A DNA stretch of 64,000 nucleotides, from positions 11,564,501 through 11,628,500 of the forward strand of contig OY747723.1 of the NCBI GenBank assembly GCA_963556495.2. Reading direction: 5' to 3'. Positions 10,799 through 22,770 of the stretch are shown one piece after another. The notes under the pieces are model-generated. The model was not told where the DNA came from, made no database searches, and saw nothing but the letters and a program-made list of their open reading frames with translations. Each line of letters begins with the position of its first letter. The first letter of the stretch is position 1. This DNA comes from Valencia hispanica. Its lineage: Eukaryota; Chordata; Actinopteri; Cyprinodontiformes; Valenciidae. A program made the position numbers and the translations under genes.

Positions 10799-13215
10799 CA
10801 GCCACTATTGGCACTGGTGGACACTTAGTTGCCACTAGTGGGAATTTCGAGGCCACTAGTAACACTAGTGGCACTAAGCTTAGAAGCTACTAGTAGCACT
10901 AGTGGGCATGTAGAGGCCACTAGTAGCACTAGTGGACATTTAGAGGCCACTAGTAGCCACTTAGAGGCCACTAGTAGAACTAGTAGGCACTTAATGGCCA
11001 CTAGTAGCACTAGTGGACATTTAGAGGCCACTAGTAGCACTAGTAGCCACTTAGAGGCCACTAGTAGCACTAGTAGGCACTTGTGGACATTTAGAGGCCA
11101 CTAGTAGCACTAGTAGCCACTTAGCGGCCACTAGTAGGCACTTAACGGCCACTAGTAGCACTAGTGGACATTAAGAGGCCACTAGTAGCACTAGTAGCCA
11201 CTTAGCGGCCACTAGTAGCACTAGTAGGCACTTAACGGCCACTAGTAGCACTAGTGGACATTTAGAGGCCACTAGTAGCACTAGTGGGCACATAGAGGCC
11301 ACTAGTAGCCCTAGTGGACATTTAGAGGCCACTAGTAGCACTAGTAGGCACTTAGCGGCCACTAGTAGCACTAGTAGCACTAAGCTTAGAAGCCACTAGT
11401 AGCACTAGTGGGCATTTAGAGGCCACTAGTAGCACTAGTCGGCATTTAGAAGCCACTAGTAGCACTAGTGGGCACTTAGCGGCCACTAGTAGCCCTAGTG
11501 GACATTTAGAGGCCACTAGTAGCACTTGTGGACATTTAGAGGCCACTAGTAGCACTAGTAGCCCCTTAGCGGCCACTAGTAGGCACTTAACGGCCACTAG
11601 TAGCACTAGTGGACATTAAGAGGCCACTAGTAGCACTAGTAGCCACTTAGCGACCACTAGTAGCACTAGTAGGCACTTAACGGCCACTAGTAGCACTAGT
11701 GGACATTTAGAGGCCACTAGTAGCACTAGTAGCCACTTAGCGGCCACTAGTAGGCACTTAACGGCCACTAGTAGCACTAGTGGACATTAAGAGGCCACTA
11801 GTAGCACTAGTAGCCACTTAGCGACCACTAGTAGCACTAGTAGGCACTTAACGGCCACTAGTAGCACTAGTGGACATTTAGAGGCCACTAGTAGCACTAG
11901 TGGGCACATAGAGGCCACTAGTAGCCCTAGTGGACATTTAGAGGCCACTAGTAGCACTAGTAGGCACTTAGCGGCCACTAGTAGCACTAGTAGCACTAAG
12001 CTTAGAAGCCACTAGTAGCACTAGTAGGCACTTAGCGGCCACTAGTAGGCACTTAGCGGCCACTAGTAGCACTAGTAGCACTAAGCTTAGAAGCCACTAG
12101 TAGCACTAGTGGGCACTTAACGGGCACTAGTACCACTAGTGGGCATTTTGAGGCCACTAGTAGAACTAGTGGGCATTTTGAGGCCACTAGTAGAACTAGT
12201 GGGAACTTAACGGCCACTAGTACCACTAGTAGGCACATTGCGGCCACTAGTAGTACTAGTAGCACTAAGCTTAGAAGCCACTAGTAGGTACATAGCGGCC
12301 ACTAGTAGAACTAGTAGCACTAAGCTTAGAAGCCACTAGTAGCACTAGTGGGCACTTAACGGCCACTAGTAGTACTAGTAGCACTAAGCTTAGAAGCCAC
12401 TAGTAGCACTAGTGGGTACTTAACGGCCACTAGTAGGCACACAGCGGCCACTAGTAGCACTAAGCTTAGAAGCCACTAGTAGCACTAGTGGGCACATAGC
12501 GGTCACTAGTAGCACTGTGCTACTAGTACTACTAGTGGCCGTTAAGTGCCCACTAGTGCTACTAGTGGCTTCTAAGCTTAGTGCTACTAGTTCTACTAGT
12601 GGCCGCTATGTGCCTACTAGTGGCTTCTAAGCTTAGTGCTACTAGTACTACTAGTGGCCGCAATGTGCCTACTAGTGGTACTAGTGGCCGTTAAGTTCCC
12701 ACTAGTTCTACTAGTGGCCTCAAAATGCCCACTAGTGGTACTAGTGGCCGTTAAGTGCCCACTAGTGCTACTAGTGGCTTCTAAGCTTAGTGCTACTAGT
12801 GCTACTAGTGGCCGCTATGTGCCTACTAGTTCTACTAGTGGCCTCAAAATGCCCACTAGTGGTACTAGTGGCCGCTATGTGCCTACTAGTGGTAGTTAAG
12901 TGCCCACTAGTTCTACTGGTGGCCTCAAAATGGCCACTAGTGGTACTAGTGGCCGTTAAATTCCCACTAGTGCTACTAGTGGCTTCTAAGCTTAGTGCTA
13001 CTAGTGCTACTAGTGGCCGCTATGTGCCCACTAGTCCTACTAGTGGCCTCAAAATGCCCACTAGTGCTACTTGTGGGCACTATGTGGCTACTAGTGATAC
13101 TAGTGGCCGTTAAGTGCCCACTAGTTCTACTAGTGGCCTCAAAATGCCCACTTGTAGCACTAGTGGCCATTAAGTGCTACTAGTGGGCATTAACAGGCCA
13201 CTAGTGGGCACCAAA
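10799..13215. repeat. 30 bp ACTAGT minisatellite with central inversion
   Basis: Tandem units of the form ACTAGT-AGC-ACTAGT followed by a 15 bp spacer such as GGGCACTTAGCGGCC. Unit length is 30 bp or nearly so, so both strands show open frames with ten-residue periodic peptides. A segment at 11165-11400 recurs almost exactly at 11781-12016, 616 bp apart. Near 12386-12519 the orientation flips: 12185-12385 and 12520-12720 are near-perfect reverse complements. A subset of units carries CACTAAGCTTAGAAGCC. Confidence 0.95.
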
Positions 13216-13719
13216 ATCAAATGACATCATGTTTCCAAAAGAGTATTTTAAGTGTTAAGGACAGTGAATAATTATGAAGCATAGGCATACACTTGAATCT
13301 GAATGTCAAATTCATTATATAATCAACAAGCAACCATTATAGGTTATGTAAAAAGGTAAGACTACCAGTTACAATTAAAATTTTCTCTTTCCCAATCAGC
13401 ACTAGCTGTTATTTACTGTCGCAGCTTAAACTTCCTCATGATAAGAAAGAGATGCCTATAACATAATCATTAATCATTTTCCTCTCAGACATATATTAGT
13501 ATGACTTAATTCATTATGTATATAGTACATATATAATAGTTATTTTTAATTATATTATTAATTTTCATTATTGTTATTGCCAACAACAGTGAAAGTTCAT
13601 CAGGCTTTATAGGGTTACATTTTGGCTGAGTGCAATTCTTTCTGAAGAGCCAATAGCAAGAAGTTTCAGTGCAGGCTGTCCACACCTCCTAATTAGCATT
13701 TTTATTGAATTAATTTGAG
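13216..13719. other. non-array spacer in the repeat block
   Basis: AT-rich sequence between the minisatellite and the right arm. No gene or element was recognised. Confidence 0.5.
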
Positions 13720-14427
13720 TAGTGCTACTAGTGGACAGTTGGACCCGTACTCGTACTACTAGTGGACGTTTTTGCCTTCACTAGTAGCACTCGTAAGATC
13801 CTAAATACCCCAACTAGTGCTTCTAGTGGTTGCTCTGGCCCTTACAAGTAGTACTAGTGATATCAAAAATGTCCACTTGTAGTACTAGTGGGATTCGTTT
13901 AAGCTTACTAGTACTACTAGTATCACCCAAAATGTCCACTAGAACTACTAGTGGAGATTTTGGCTTTCACTAGTACTACTAGTGTGCATCCTTGCTGTTA
14001 CTAGTAGTACTAGTAAGGGAAAACACACCCCACTAGTACTACTAGTGTGCATTTTGTGTCTTACTAGTAGCACTAGTGAGGTCAAAAATGCCTTACTAGT
14101 GCTACTTGTGGGCATTTTTGCGCTACTAGTAGGGTCCAGGAGGCTACTAGTGCGTGACACATGCCTACTAGTTGGGTCTAGTAGTGTCACTAGTGCTGCA
14201 TAGTAGTTTACTAGTAAGGTTTGATTGCATACTAGTAGTCCAAAAGTGACACTAGTAGTGGAAAAAACGTGACAAGTAAGACACAGTCGTTATACTAGTG
14301 CACCCTAATCGTTATACTAGTGTGCCAAATTGTCTTACTAGTGAGGATGAAGTGTGTACTAGTACATGGATTTAAAGTTGGATATCAAAGATATCTAATA
14401 AATGCTCAAAAGGCTTTCCATACTATG
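13720..14427. repeat. outer palindrome, right arm, with ACTAGT array
   Basis: Paired ACTAGT sites continue here. The part 13905-14427 is the reverse complement of 8545-9023, down to CATACTATGGAAGG at its outer edge. The part 13720-13905 has the same site spacing but no close partner in the left arm, so the arms differ in length. Confidence 0.9.
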
Positions 14428-15566
14428 GAAGGCTTTCCATTCGCTACGCAGTTAAGCTAGAGTGGCCCACTCTAGCAGAATTACACTTTTCCAATTTCCT
14501 CATTTTCCACAAACAACTTCCGCTCACTCGCTCATATTTCACTCTTTCTGCACATATTATATATCAAAACGTAGGTTATCAATTTTTGCTTCAGAAAATG
14601 TTACCAAAATTTATGTGACAGTTACAGTTTTTTGGCAAATCCATCCGAAGCAAAGTGCCCGCACCCAGGAGGGACCATTGAAATGCATTGGGACTGAGCA
14701 AAAATTCAGAGGAGGACTGCTGGATTCTGACTCATATTTGTAAAGTCATATCTCATAAACGATACGACGTAAAAACATGAGCCTTGTCCCAATATAACTT
14801 CAGACCTTCCTGACGCTCATGATTCAACAATTTTTTTGATACCTGTTACCGTTTCTCCATAAGTTTTGTTTGTTCGAGTGTAACAAATCTACTCTACGCT
14901 AAAACGGCTCAGATTAAAAAATGCCAAAATCATGCTCATTTTTACAAAATCACTGCTCCTAGACAGATTAAGGTACACACATGAAACGAACCACGATTCT
15001 TCATCAAAGCCTGCTGATACAGTGAAAGAATAATTTCGATAGGCCTTATATTTTCAGAGTAAGAGGATGTAGTTCGGGACTAAGGAAGGAAGATTAATGT
15101 TTCCATCAAATTTATCAACACATTCGACGACCTTTTACGGCTGTAATATTATATTTTCAACAAATTTAGTGGTTTGAGAGCGTTCGCCTATCTGTTCCGA
15201 TAAAAACGGTACATTGGTGACGTCGATACGCCTTACAGTTCTTAAGTTATTAAGAGTAGTTCGGAAGCTGCGTTACCTGTTAAAACGGCTGAGAAATTAG
15301 GAGACATAAGGGAGGTGCTGCACTTAGGCTGTCAGCCCGCAGTCACAGCCTGCATGGGATTGGTCGAAAAATGGCAGGCCTTTTCATGGCTTTAGGTGGA
15401 GCTCCCTCTTGAGAATTACTATACATTATGGCCTCCACTGTAAAACTAACGTTTCAGGGTTATTGTAAGATATCTCAAACAACTTGTCGATTTAATACAA
15501 ATCAGTTCACCAGGACTTTTGATTACTCTGTAAAATATGATGATCAATACAGTCTCATAGGTACTA
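14428..15566. other. right flank of repeat block, no gene recognised
   Basis: AT-rich sequence without an obvious internal repeat. Reading frames are short and have no recognisable domain. It is probably the body of the large non-autonomous element. Confidence 0.45.
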
Positions 15567-17924
15567 GGCAGGCAACAGCGGCCATTTTACTGTTCCAACA
15601 CCTGGAAAACAGTGATTACTTTTTAGGGCAGTTACACAGACTTGTATGTTTAGGCGATTGTAGGCATTATAAATGGCGTAAGATATTGTTAGCTAACTTG
15701 CTATTGTTATGCATTATACTAACAATACCATTCAAGCTAACATTAGCATTTTAGCTAATTTTGACTTAATAGCTAAAGTTAACATACAGAATGGATTGAG
15801 ATACAGTTAACCAACATGTTAGTGTTTGCCAACATGCTATCTGTGGTATTTTCGCTAACATTAGCATTTCAGCTAAGATTAGCATTTTAGCTAATTTTAG
15901 CTATCATTAGGTTTTTGGGTTGATTTTAATATACTGAACGGGTTGAGTTATTGTTAACCTATATGTTCATGTATGCTAACATGCTGCCAATACTCTTTTT
16001 ATTAACCATAGCAATTAATCTCACTCAAGCTAACAATGGAATTTTAGCTAATTTTGACCTAACAGTAAGAATTGAGATAATGAATGGAGAGTTATTGTTA
16101 ACCAACATGTTAGTGTTTACCAACATGCTATCTGTGGTATTTTTGCTAACATTAGCATTTCAGCTAACATTAGCATTTTAGCTAACATTAGCATTTTAGC
16201 TAATTTTAGCTATCATTTGGTTTTTGGGTTGAATTGTTGTCAACCAATATGCCCATGTTTGCCAACATGCTACCAATAGCTTTTTTACTAACCATTGCAA
16301 TGTAGCTCATTTAAGCTAACAATAACATTTTAGCTAATTTTGACTTAACTGCTAAAATTAACATATTGGATGGATTGTTACTGTTAACCAACATGTTGGT
16401 GTTTACCAACATGCTATCTCTAGCATTTAAGATAACATGAGCATTTTAGCTAATGTTAACTAATATTAGTATTTTAGGAAGATTTTAAACATGCTGAAAG
16501 GATTAAGTTCATGGTAACGAACATGTTAGTGTTTGCCAACATGCCATCTGTGGCATTTTAGCCAACATTGGCATTTTAGCTAACATTAGCTAACATTTGG
16601 TTTTTGGGTTGATTTGAACAAAATGAATGAGTTAAGTTATTGTTAACCGATGTATTCATGGTTGCCAACATACTACAAATAGTTTTTTTGCTAACCATAG
16701 CAATTTAGCTCATTCAAGCTAACAATGGGATTTTAGGTAATCATTTAATTATTAAGAATATTTTAACACACTGAAAGGATTAAGTTTATGGTAACGAACA
16801 TGATACTGTTTGCCAACATGCTACCACTAGCATTTAAGCTAACACTAGTATATCAGTTAGTATCAAAATTTAAGCTAATTCAGCTAAATTTAGCATGCTA
16901 GCTAATTTTCAATAATATTGGTGTTATAGCTTGTGGTCAATTCACTGAATATAATAAGTCTTCTTTTAACCAACATAGTTGTTTCCCAACATGCTACTAC
17001 TAGCATTTTGGGTAATATTTGGAATTTAGCTGATTTTAGGTAACACTGGCATTTTAGCTAATTGTGAGTTTTTCTATGTGGTAGGGTTGGTAGACTACTT
17101 TTCTTTTTTCTGCTTATTCTGTGCATTACACTTCAGCAAGTCTTCTACAGTTGACTTCAAATACTTCAGGTACTAGGCAGGCAACAGTGGCCATTTTACT
17201 GTTCCAACACCTGGAAAACAGTGATTACTTTTAAATGGCAGTTACACAGACTTGTGTGTTTAGGCAATCTTAGGCATTATAAATGAAGTAAGATATTGTT
17301 AGCTAACTTACTATTGTAATCCATTATACTAACACTAGCAATTAAGCTAACATATGCATTTTAGTTCATTTTGACTTAATAGCTCAAATTAACCTACTGA
17401 ATGGATTGAAATACAGTTAACCAACATGTTAGTGTTTGACAACATGCAATCTGTGGCATTTTAGCTAACATTAGCATTTTAGTTAACATTAGCGTTTTAG
17501 GTCATTTTGACTTAATAGCTAAAGTTAACATACTGAATGGATTAAGATAAAGTTAACCAACATGTTAGTGTTTGCCAACATGATATCTGTGGCATTTTAG
17601 CTAACAATATCATTTTAGCTAACATAGACATTTTAGCAAATTTTTAGCTATCATTTGGTTTTTGGGTTGATTTTAACAAACTAAATTGGTTGTTATTGTT
17701 AACCAATATGTTCATGTATAACAACATGCTACCAATAGCTTTTTTACTAACCATAGCAATTTAAGTCTTTCAAACTAACAATGGAATTTTAGCTAATTTT
17801 GACTTAACAACCAAAATTAACATAATGAATGGACTGAGTTAACCTTAACCAACATGTTGGTACTTACCAACATGCTATCTCTAGCATTTAAGCTAAAAAT
17901 AACATTTAAGCTAACATTAGCATT
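15567..17924 (+). repeat. degenerate GCTAA/TTAGC tandem array
   Basis: Phrases such as GTTAACCAACATGTTAGTGT, TTGCCAACATGCTATC and AGCTAACATTAGCATTTTAG recur about every 125-155 bp, always in the same orientation. A longer unit is also duplicated: 15567-15705 recurs at 17168-17310 (GGTACTAGGCAGGCAACAG through GATATTGTTAGCTAAC). The short palindrome TTAGCTAA occurs very often. No coding sequence was seen. Confidence 0.85.
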
Positions 17925-18597
17925 TCAGCTAATGTTAGCTAACATTTGCATTTGAGGAAGATTTTAACATATTGAAAGGATTAAGTTCATGGTAATGATT
18001 ATGTAGTATTACAGTTAGTATCAAAATTTAATCTAATTTCTACTTAACAGTTAAGGTTAACTTGCTAAATAGATTTTGTTAATGTTTAGCGCCATGTTAG
18101 TGTTTGCTACCTTACTACCACTACCATTTTAGCTAGCATTTGCATTTCAGCTAATTTTACCTAACACTTCCCTTTAAGCGTATTTTAATTATACTGAATG
18201 GATTTAATTATTGTTAACCAACATGTTTGTGTTTGGCAACATGCTACCATACGCTTCCGTACGAACTTCAACTACTTCTGCATACTTTGTGCTACTTTAA
18301 CCATTCAACTTTTCAACTATTCTGCTCATTCTGCTTTTTCCGGGTATATCTTTTGGTATTCATAACCTTTATACTTTTCATAATATTCAGCTTTTTATTT
18401 TAGCTAATTGTGACAGTTTTTGTTTGTGGTAGGGTTGGCACACTATTTTTCTTTCTTCTGCTGTTGCTGTTTATTAAACCTCAGCAAGTCTTCTACAGTT
18501 GACTTCAAATACTTCAGCCGTTTTCTGCAAATAAATTCAGCTTACAGCATTCACACTGCATTTTCACAGGAAATGCAACTTTTTCTAGTTAAAACAT
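17925..18597 (+). repeat. 0.7 kb direct repeat, copy 2
   Basis: Same sequence and orientation as 7355-8078, ending AAATGCAACTTTTTCTAGTT. Copies 1 and 2 bracket about 9.8 kb containing the palindromes and the GCTAA array. Confidence 0.85.
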
Positions 18598-19495
18598 GCA
18601 ATTGTAACTAACTCATAACTGTATTTTTCTGGTTTGCAAAAGAATGGAGCTTGAATTTATGTTCCAACCTGAACTTGGTAGACCCTCCTACGCAGCATCC
18701 TCCAAAGTTGCACCAAGAAGAAACTAGATGTAAAGTTGCAGAGGGATCGCCATGTTTTCCTCTTTTCTTTTGAAACAAGCTCCCTGTGTGGCTGTATAAA
18801 AATGCCCTCTGTTTAAACGTGACAGAGACTGTTAGAGATACTGGAGTGAAGAGGAAGGGAGGGTGAGTTGGCTGAACAGTAAGAAAAGAGACAAAGTTGG
18901 GCAGGGTAAGTTAGCACAAACACAGAGGGGGTGAGGAAAAGATAGGAGGAGGGAAGAGGCAAAGAGGACATGAAAGTAAGAAGAAAACGATGAGTGAGCT
19001 CATTTTCCAATTAAACCTTATCTGTGTGTGGCGTTGCAGCCCCGGAGAGAGTGTGCGCACTCTCTGGATGCTACAGCTGCCATAATAATTGGACACAGAA
19101 GACTATCTCAGTGCTGCACACGGCACTGCCTGTTGGACTGACAGAACTATAAATGTGTGTGTGTGTGTGCGAAGAGGGAATAAAAGCTGAAATTTGTGTT
19201 TCAAATTTCCTTTCCAACATGCTACGAGAGTGTGTCCGAGCTTTAACCGTGCCAACAAAGAGAGTGTGTGGGAGCAAGATGAGGGTCAGGGTATGTCCGA
19301 GCCACAGACAGAGGCCACCATTCAACACCCACAATGCAGTGGGGGACATTTTTCCATATGTCTGCCAGGCTGTGAAAGACCAATGAAATCTCTTCATGCT
19401 GCCATATCAGCATTGTTGTCATACCAAGCAGGGCAGGGAATTATGCGAGTGTCTTTTTTTGTTCTTTTTTGCATGACTTGTTAATCAAACACTAG
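18598..19495. other. repeat-poor island in intron 55
   Basis: About 900 bp with more ordinary composition than its surroundings. It contains CTGTATAAAAATGCC near 18795 (a TATA-like word on the plus strand), an 8 bp hairpin AGAGAGTG/CACTCTCT near 19045 and a short TG run near 19153. No exon with splice signals and homology was found. Confidence 0.4.
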
Positions 19496-20270
19496 GCTAA
19501 GCTGTAAGGATGTTACCTTCTGGGATGGCGTTTGACATCAGATTTACAAATAAACTGAATTGAACTCTTGAAGGTTTAAAGTCTTGCCATTGAACTTCTA
19601 TAAGATTTAGGTCTGGGCTTTGACTGGGCCATTCTAGCATATAAATATGCTTTAATCTATTTCCTGCTGAAAGGTGAATCTCCACACCAGTCTCAAGTCT
19701 TGTGCAGCATAGAGCAGTTTTATTTTTCCAGATTCTCTGGTATTTAGTTCCGTCCATCATCCCATCAACTCTAACTAGTTTTCATGTCCCCGCGGAAGAA
19801 AAACATCCCAAAGCATTATGCTGCCACCACCATGTTTTACAAAGTGAAGAAGGGGATGTGCAGTGTTTCAGCAATTGCTTTCCTCTCTTCATTCTTTCAA
19901 AAAGGCCAGATTTGTGACGAGCACACATTTGTGACAGTTGTCCTGTCAACCTGAGCCTTTGATCCCTGCAGCTCCTCCAAAATAACTAATAGCCTCTTGG
20001 CTGCTTCTCTGATTATTGCTCCCCTCCCTGTCTTATCAGTTTAGAGGCCATTTATCATGCTAATCTGATATTATCAGATGATAGACTGAACAGAGCTCTG
20101 AGATTTTCTACAGTAAAAATATTATTTTAAAGCCTTATTCTGCGTTAAACTTCTCCACAAGTTTCACCATGACACGTCTTCTGTCTTCCTTGGTCGTCAT
20201 TAATTAATATGTCAAATAATGTTCTCCAACAAACTTTTTTAGGCCTTCACAGAACAGCTGGAGTTATACT
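19496..20270 (-). mobile_element. Tc1-derived element remnant
   Basis: The minus strand reads EWPSQSPDLNLIE, the conserved tail of Tc1-type transposases with the last catalytic Glu. Upstream are degraded pieces, including the complement of GCATTATGCTGCCACCACCA, typical of the same family. It is broken by frameshifts. A related remnant lies at 61095-62670. Confidence 0.65.
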
Positions 20271-20637
20271 GACCTTATTTAATACCAAATTAAATTATAT
20301 TTTCAACTCTGTTCTGGTCCATCGTGGTAGTTTACAAAACAGATAAATATGCTGGTATATATAAACAGAGACCGTATCTTCAGGTCCTTTGAATCTTTGA
20401 AAGATGAAGCATCTGGTTATGAAAATGCTATCCCAATCAAGATGTAAAAGCTTATGTTACATCATGTTTTCTTACCCATATTTGCTTTGCAGGAGATCAT
20501 TTGTTTACATTTCAAAATGCCAGATTGGCATTTGCCAGAATAATTCATGCTATGAGTCACATGATCTAGGAATACAGCAGATACACAAAGTGAAATTTAA
20601 AGATTTATTATACTTTGTCAAAGTGAATTAATTTATA
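20271..20637. other. intron 55 sequence, nothing recognised
   Basis: AT-rich sequence without recognisable coding or repeat structure. Confidence 0.5.
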
Positions 20638-20935
20638 AAGCACTTTAAAAACAACAAAAGCTGCACCAAAGTGCTGTAGAAGAAAATAAACAGCAAGTAT
20701 AATAATGAAAATAAAACAAAGAACTAAAATCCTGTTATAAAAACATAATATAAAACATAAATGAATAATGTCAGGCTTACTTTACTTGAATGCCATAGAG
20801 TTGAAGTGTGTCTTTAACACCACTTTAAAGATCCCCAAACTATAGGCAGATGATATGAAGAGATAAAGCATTCCATAGACCAGGAGCAGCAACAGCAATA
20901 GCAAAAACGCAATCACCTCTACTTTTAAATCTGAA
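20638..20935 (-). mobile_element. L2-like LINE remnant, possible 3' part
   Basis: It begins TTATAAAGCACTTTAAAAAC and continues with the CAAAGTGCTGTA type sequence seen in the 3' ends of fish LINEs, read on the minus strand. It probably belongs with 22256-22770, with a Rex1-like copy inserted between. Confidence 0.5.
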
Positions 20936-22255
20936 TCTTGGAACATCTTAGCCTAACTCAGGAGAAGGTTCCAGTGTTGTGGAAGACTTCCTGCCTTGCT
21001 CCAGAACAAAAGAGAACTCACCCATCAGTCATCACTGACTATAGACCAGTTGCCCTGACAACCCAAATCATGAAGGTCCTGGAGAGACTCCTGTTGGCTC
21101 ACCTGAATAAGCAAACAATAACATATCAGGACCCAATCCAGTTTGCTTATCGCTTTGGAGTTGAAGATGCCATCATCCACCTACTTCAACCAACCCACTG
21201 TCATCTGGACAAAGCAGGCAGCACTGTGAGGCTCATGTTCTTTGATTTCTCCAGTGCATTTAACACAATTCAGCCTGTTTGCTTCGTCAGAAACTCCTGA
21301 AGACACAGGTGGAGCCCTCAACAATCACCTGGATCAGTGACTACCTGACAAAAAGACCACAGTTTGAGAGACTGAAGGACTGTGTGTCAAACCAGGTGGT
21401 CAGAAGCACAGGAGCACCACAGGGGACCGTACTCTCACCATTCCTTTTCACTCTGTACACCTCTGACTTTCAGTACAAATCAGAGACCTGTCATCCGCAG
21501 AAATACTCAGATTACTCTGCAATTGTCGGGTGTAACAGAGATGGATAAGAAGCTGAATACAGAGAGCTGGTGGACCTCTTTGTGACATGGTGTGGAAACA
21601 ATTGTCTTACTTTGAATGTGAATAAAACAAAGCGGATGATTGTAGATTTCCAAAGAAACAGGGATGAGTCAAACACTGTTTCTGTCATGGGGGAAGAAGT
21701 GGAGGTGGTTGAGGAGTATAAATACCTCGGAGTTCACCTTGACAACAGATTGGCCTGGAGACTGAACAATGAAGCCATTTACAAGAAAGAACAGAGCAGA
21801 CTGTACTTCTTGAGGAATTAGGTCCTTCAAGGTTTGCAGCAAGATACTGCAAATCTTCTACAAGTCTGTTGTGGATAGCGTAATCTCTTCAGCCATCATC
21901 TGTTGGGGAAGCAGCATCAGAGCCAGGGACTTAAAAAGGCTAAACAACCTGATAAAGAAGGCTTGTTCTTTTCTTGGCACTACTGTGGAACATCTGGAGA
22001 TGACGATGCAAAGAAGGATTCTTCATAAAATCAAAAAAATGATGGACAACCCTGAGCATCCTCTTCATGAGACAGTCATACAACAACAGAGCGTCTTCAG
22101 TCGGAGGCTTCTTCAGTTTCACTGCAATACAGACCACTACAGGAAATCCTTCCTGCCAACAGCCATCATTATCTACAACTGCTTAAAGAATTAATTATAT
22201 GAGCTACAACAACACTTAATTCCCCTCTGGGATCAATAAAGTATTTTTGAATTGA
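20936..22255 (+). mobile_element. Rex1-like LINE, reverse transcriptase and 3' tail
   Basis: The plus strand encodes DYRPVALTTQIMKVLERLLL, LMFFDFSSAFNTIQP, STGAPQGTVLSPFLFTLYTS, EVVEEYKYLGVHLDNRLAW and HPLHETVIQQQSVFSRRLLQ, split over several frames. The active-site FADD region is altered (YSDYSAIVG). The copy ends with TCAATAAAGTATTTTTGAAT and a short TGAAT repeat, the tail typical of Rex1-type elements. The 5' part is missing. Confidence 0.85.
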
Positions 22256-22770
22256 ATTGAATCTAAAAGCAGTTGGTTGTATGACCCTAGTGCTCTAGAT
22301 GAGTAGTGTAGTTGCAAAAGATCCTGGAGATAAGAAAAATAAACCCCAAAGGCAGATAATACAATTGAGAACAGGACAGGACACAGAACAGAGCCTTGAG
22401 GAACTCCATATGTTAAAGGTGCTGCTGCTAAAGAACGATGGCTCCAATTGACAGAAAAACTCTTGTCTGTCAAATATGACTTGAACCACTCTAGAACAGT
22501 ACTCTTAATGCCCACAAAGTGTTCAAGCTAAGATAGGATGCCATGGTCCACACTGTCAAAAGCTGCACTCAGATCTAACAGCACCAGGACAGCAGCATCC
22601 CCTGAGTCTAAAGTTAAAAGAATGTCATTAAAAACTCTTAGCAGGGCGGTTTCAGTGCTTAAAACCAGATTGGAACTTCTCAGAGATGCGGTTTTCTTTT
22701 AGAAAAGATTGTAACTGGATGGGCACAATCTTCTCAAGCACTTTAGACAAACAATGCTGCATTCAAAATG
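22256..22770 (-). mobile_element. L2-like LINE reverse transcriptase remnant
   Basis: The minus strand reads WFKSYLTDKSFSVNW and GVPQGSVLCPVLFSI, motifs of the L2 clade reverse transcriptase. It is truncated on both sides and directly adjoins the tail of the Rex1-like copy. Confidence 0.75.

Noticed and set aside
10825..13183. Repetitive open reading frames rich in LLVASK or TSSTSG
   Set aside because: They are a by-product of a 30 bp tandem repeat, appear on both strands and in the inverted half, and lack start context or splice signals.
18790..18815. TATA-like CTGTATAAAAATGCC as a gene promoter
   Set aside because: It lies on the plus strand, opposite to dmd, and no downstream coding sequence was found.
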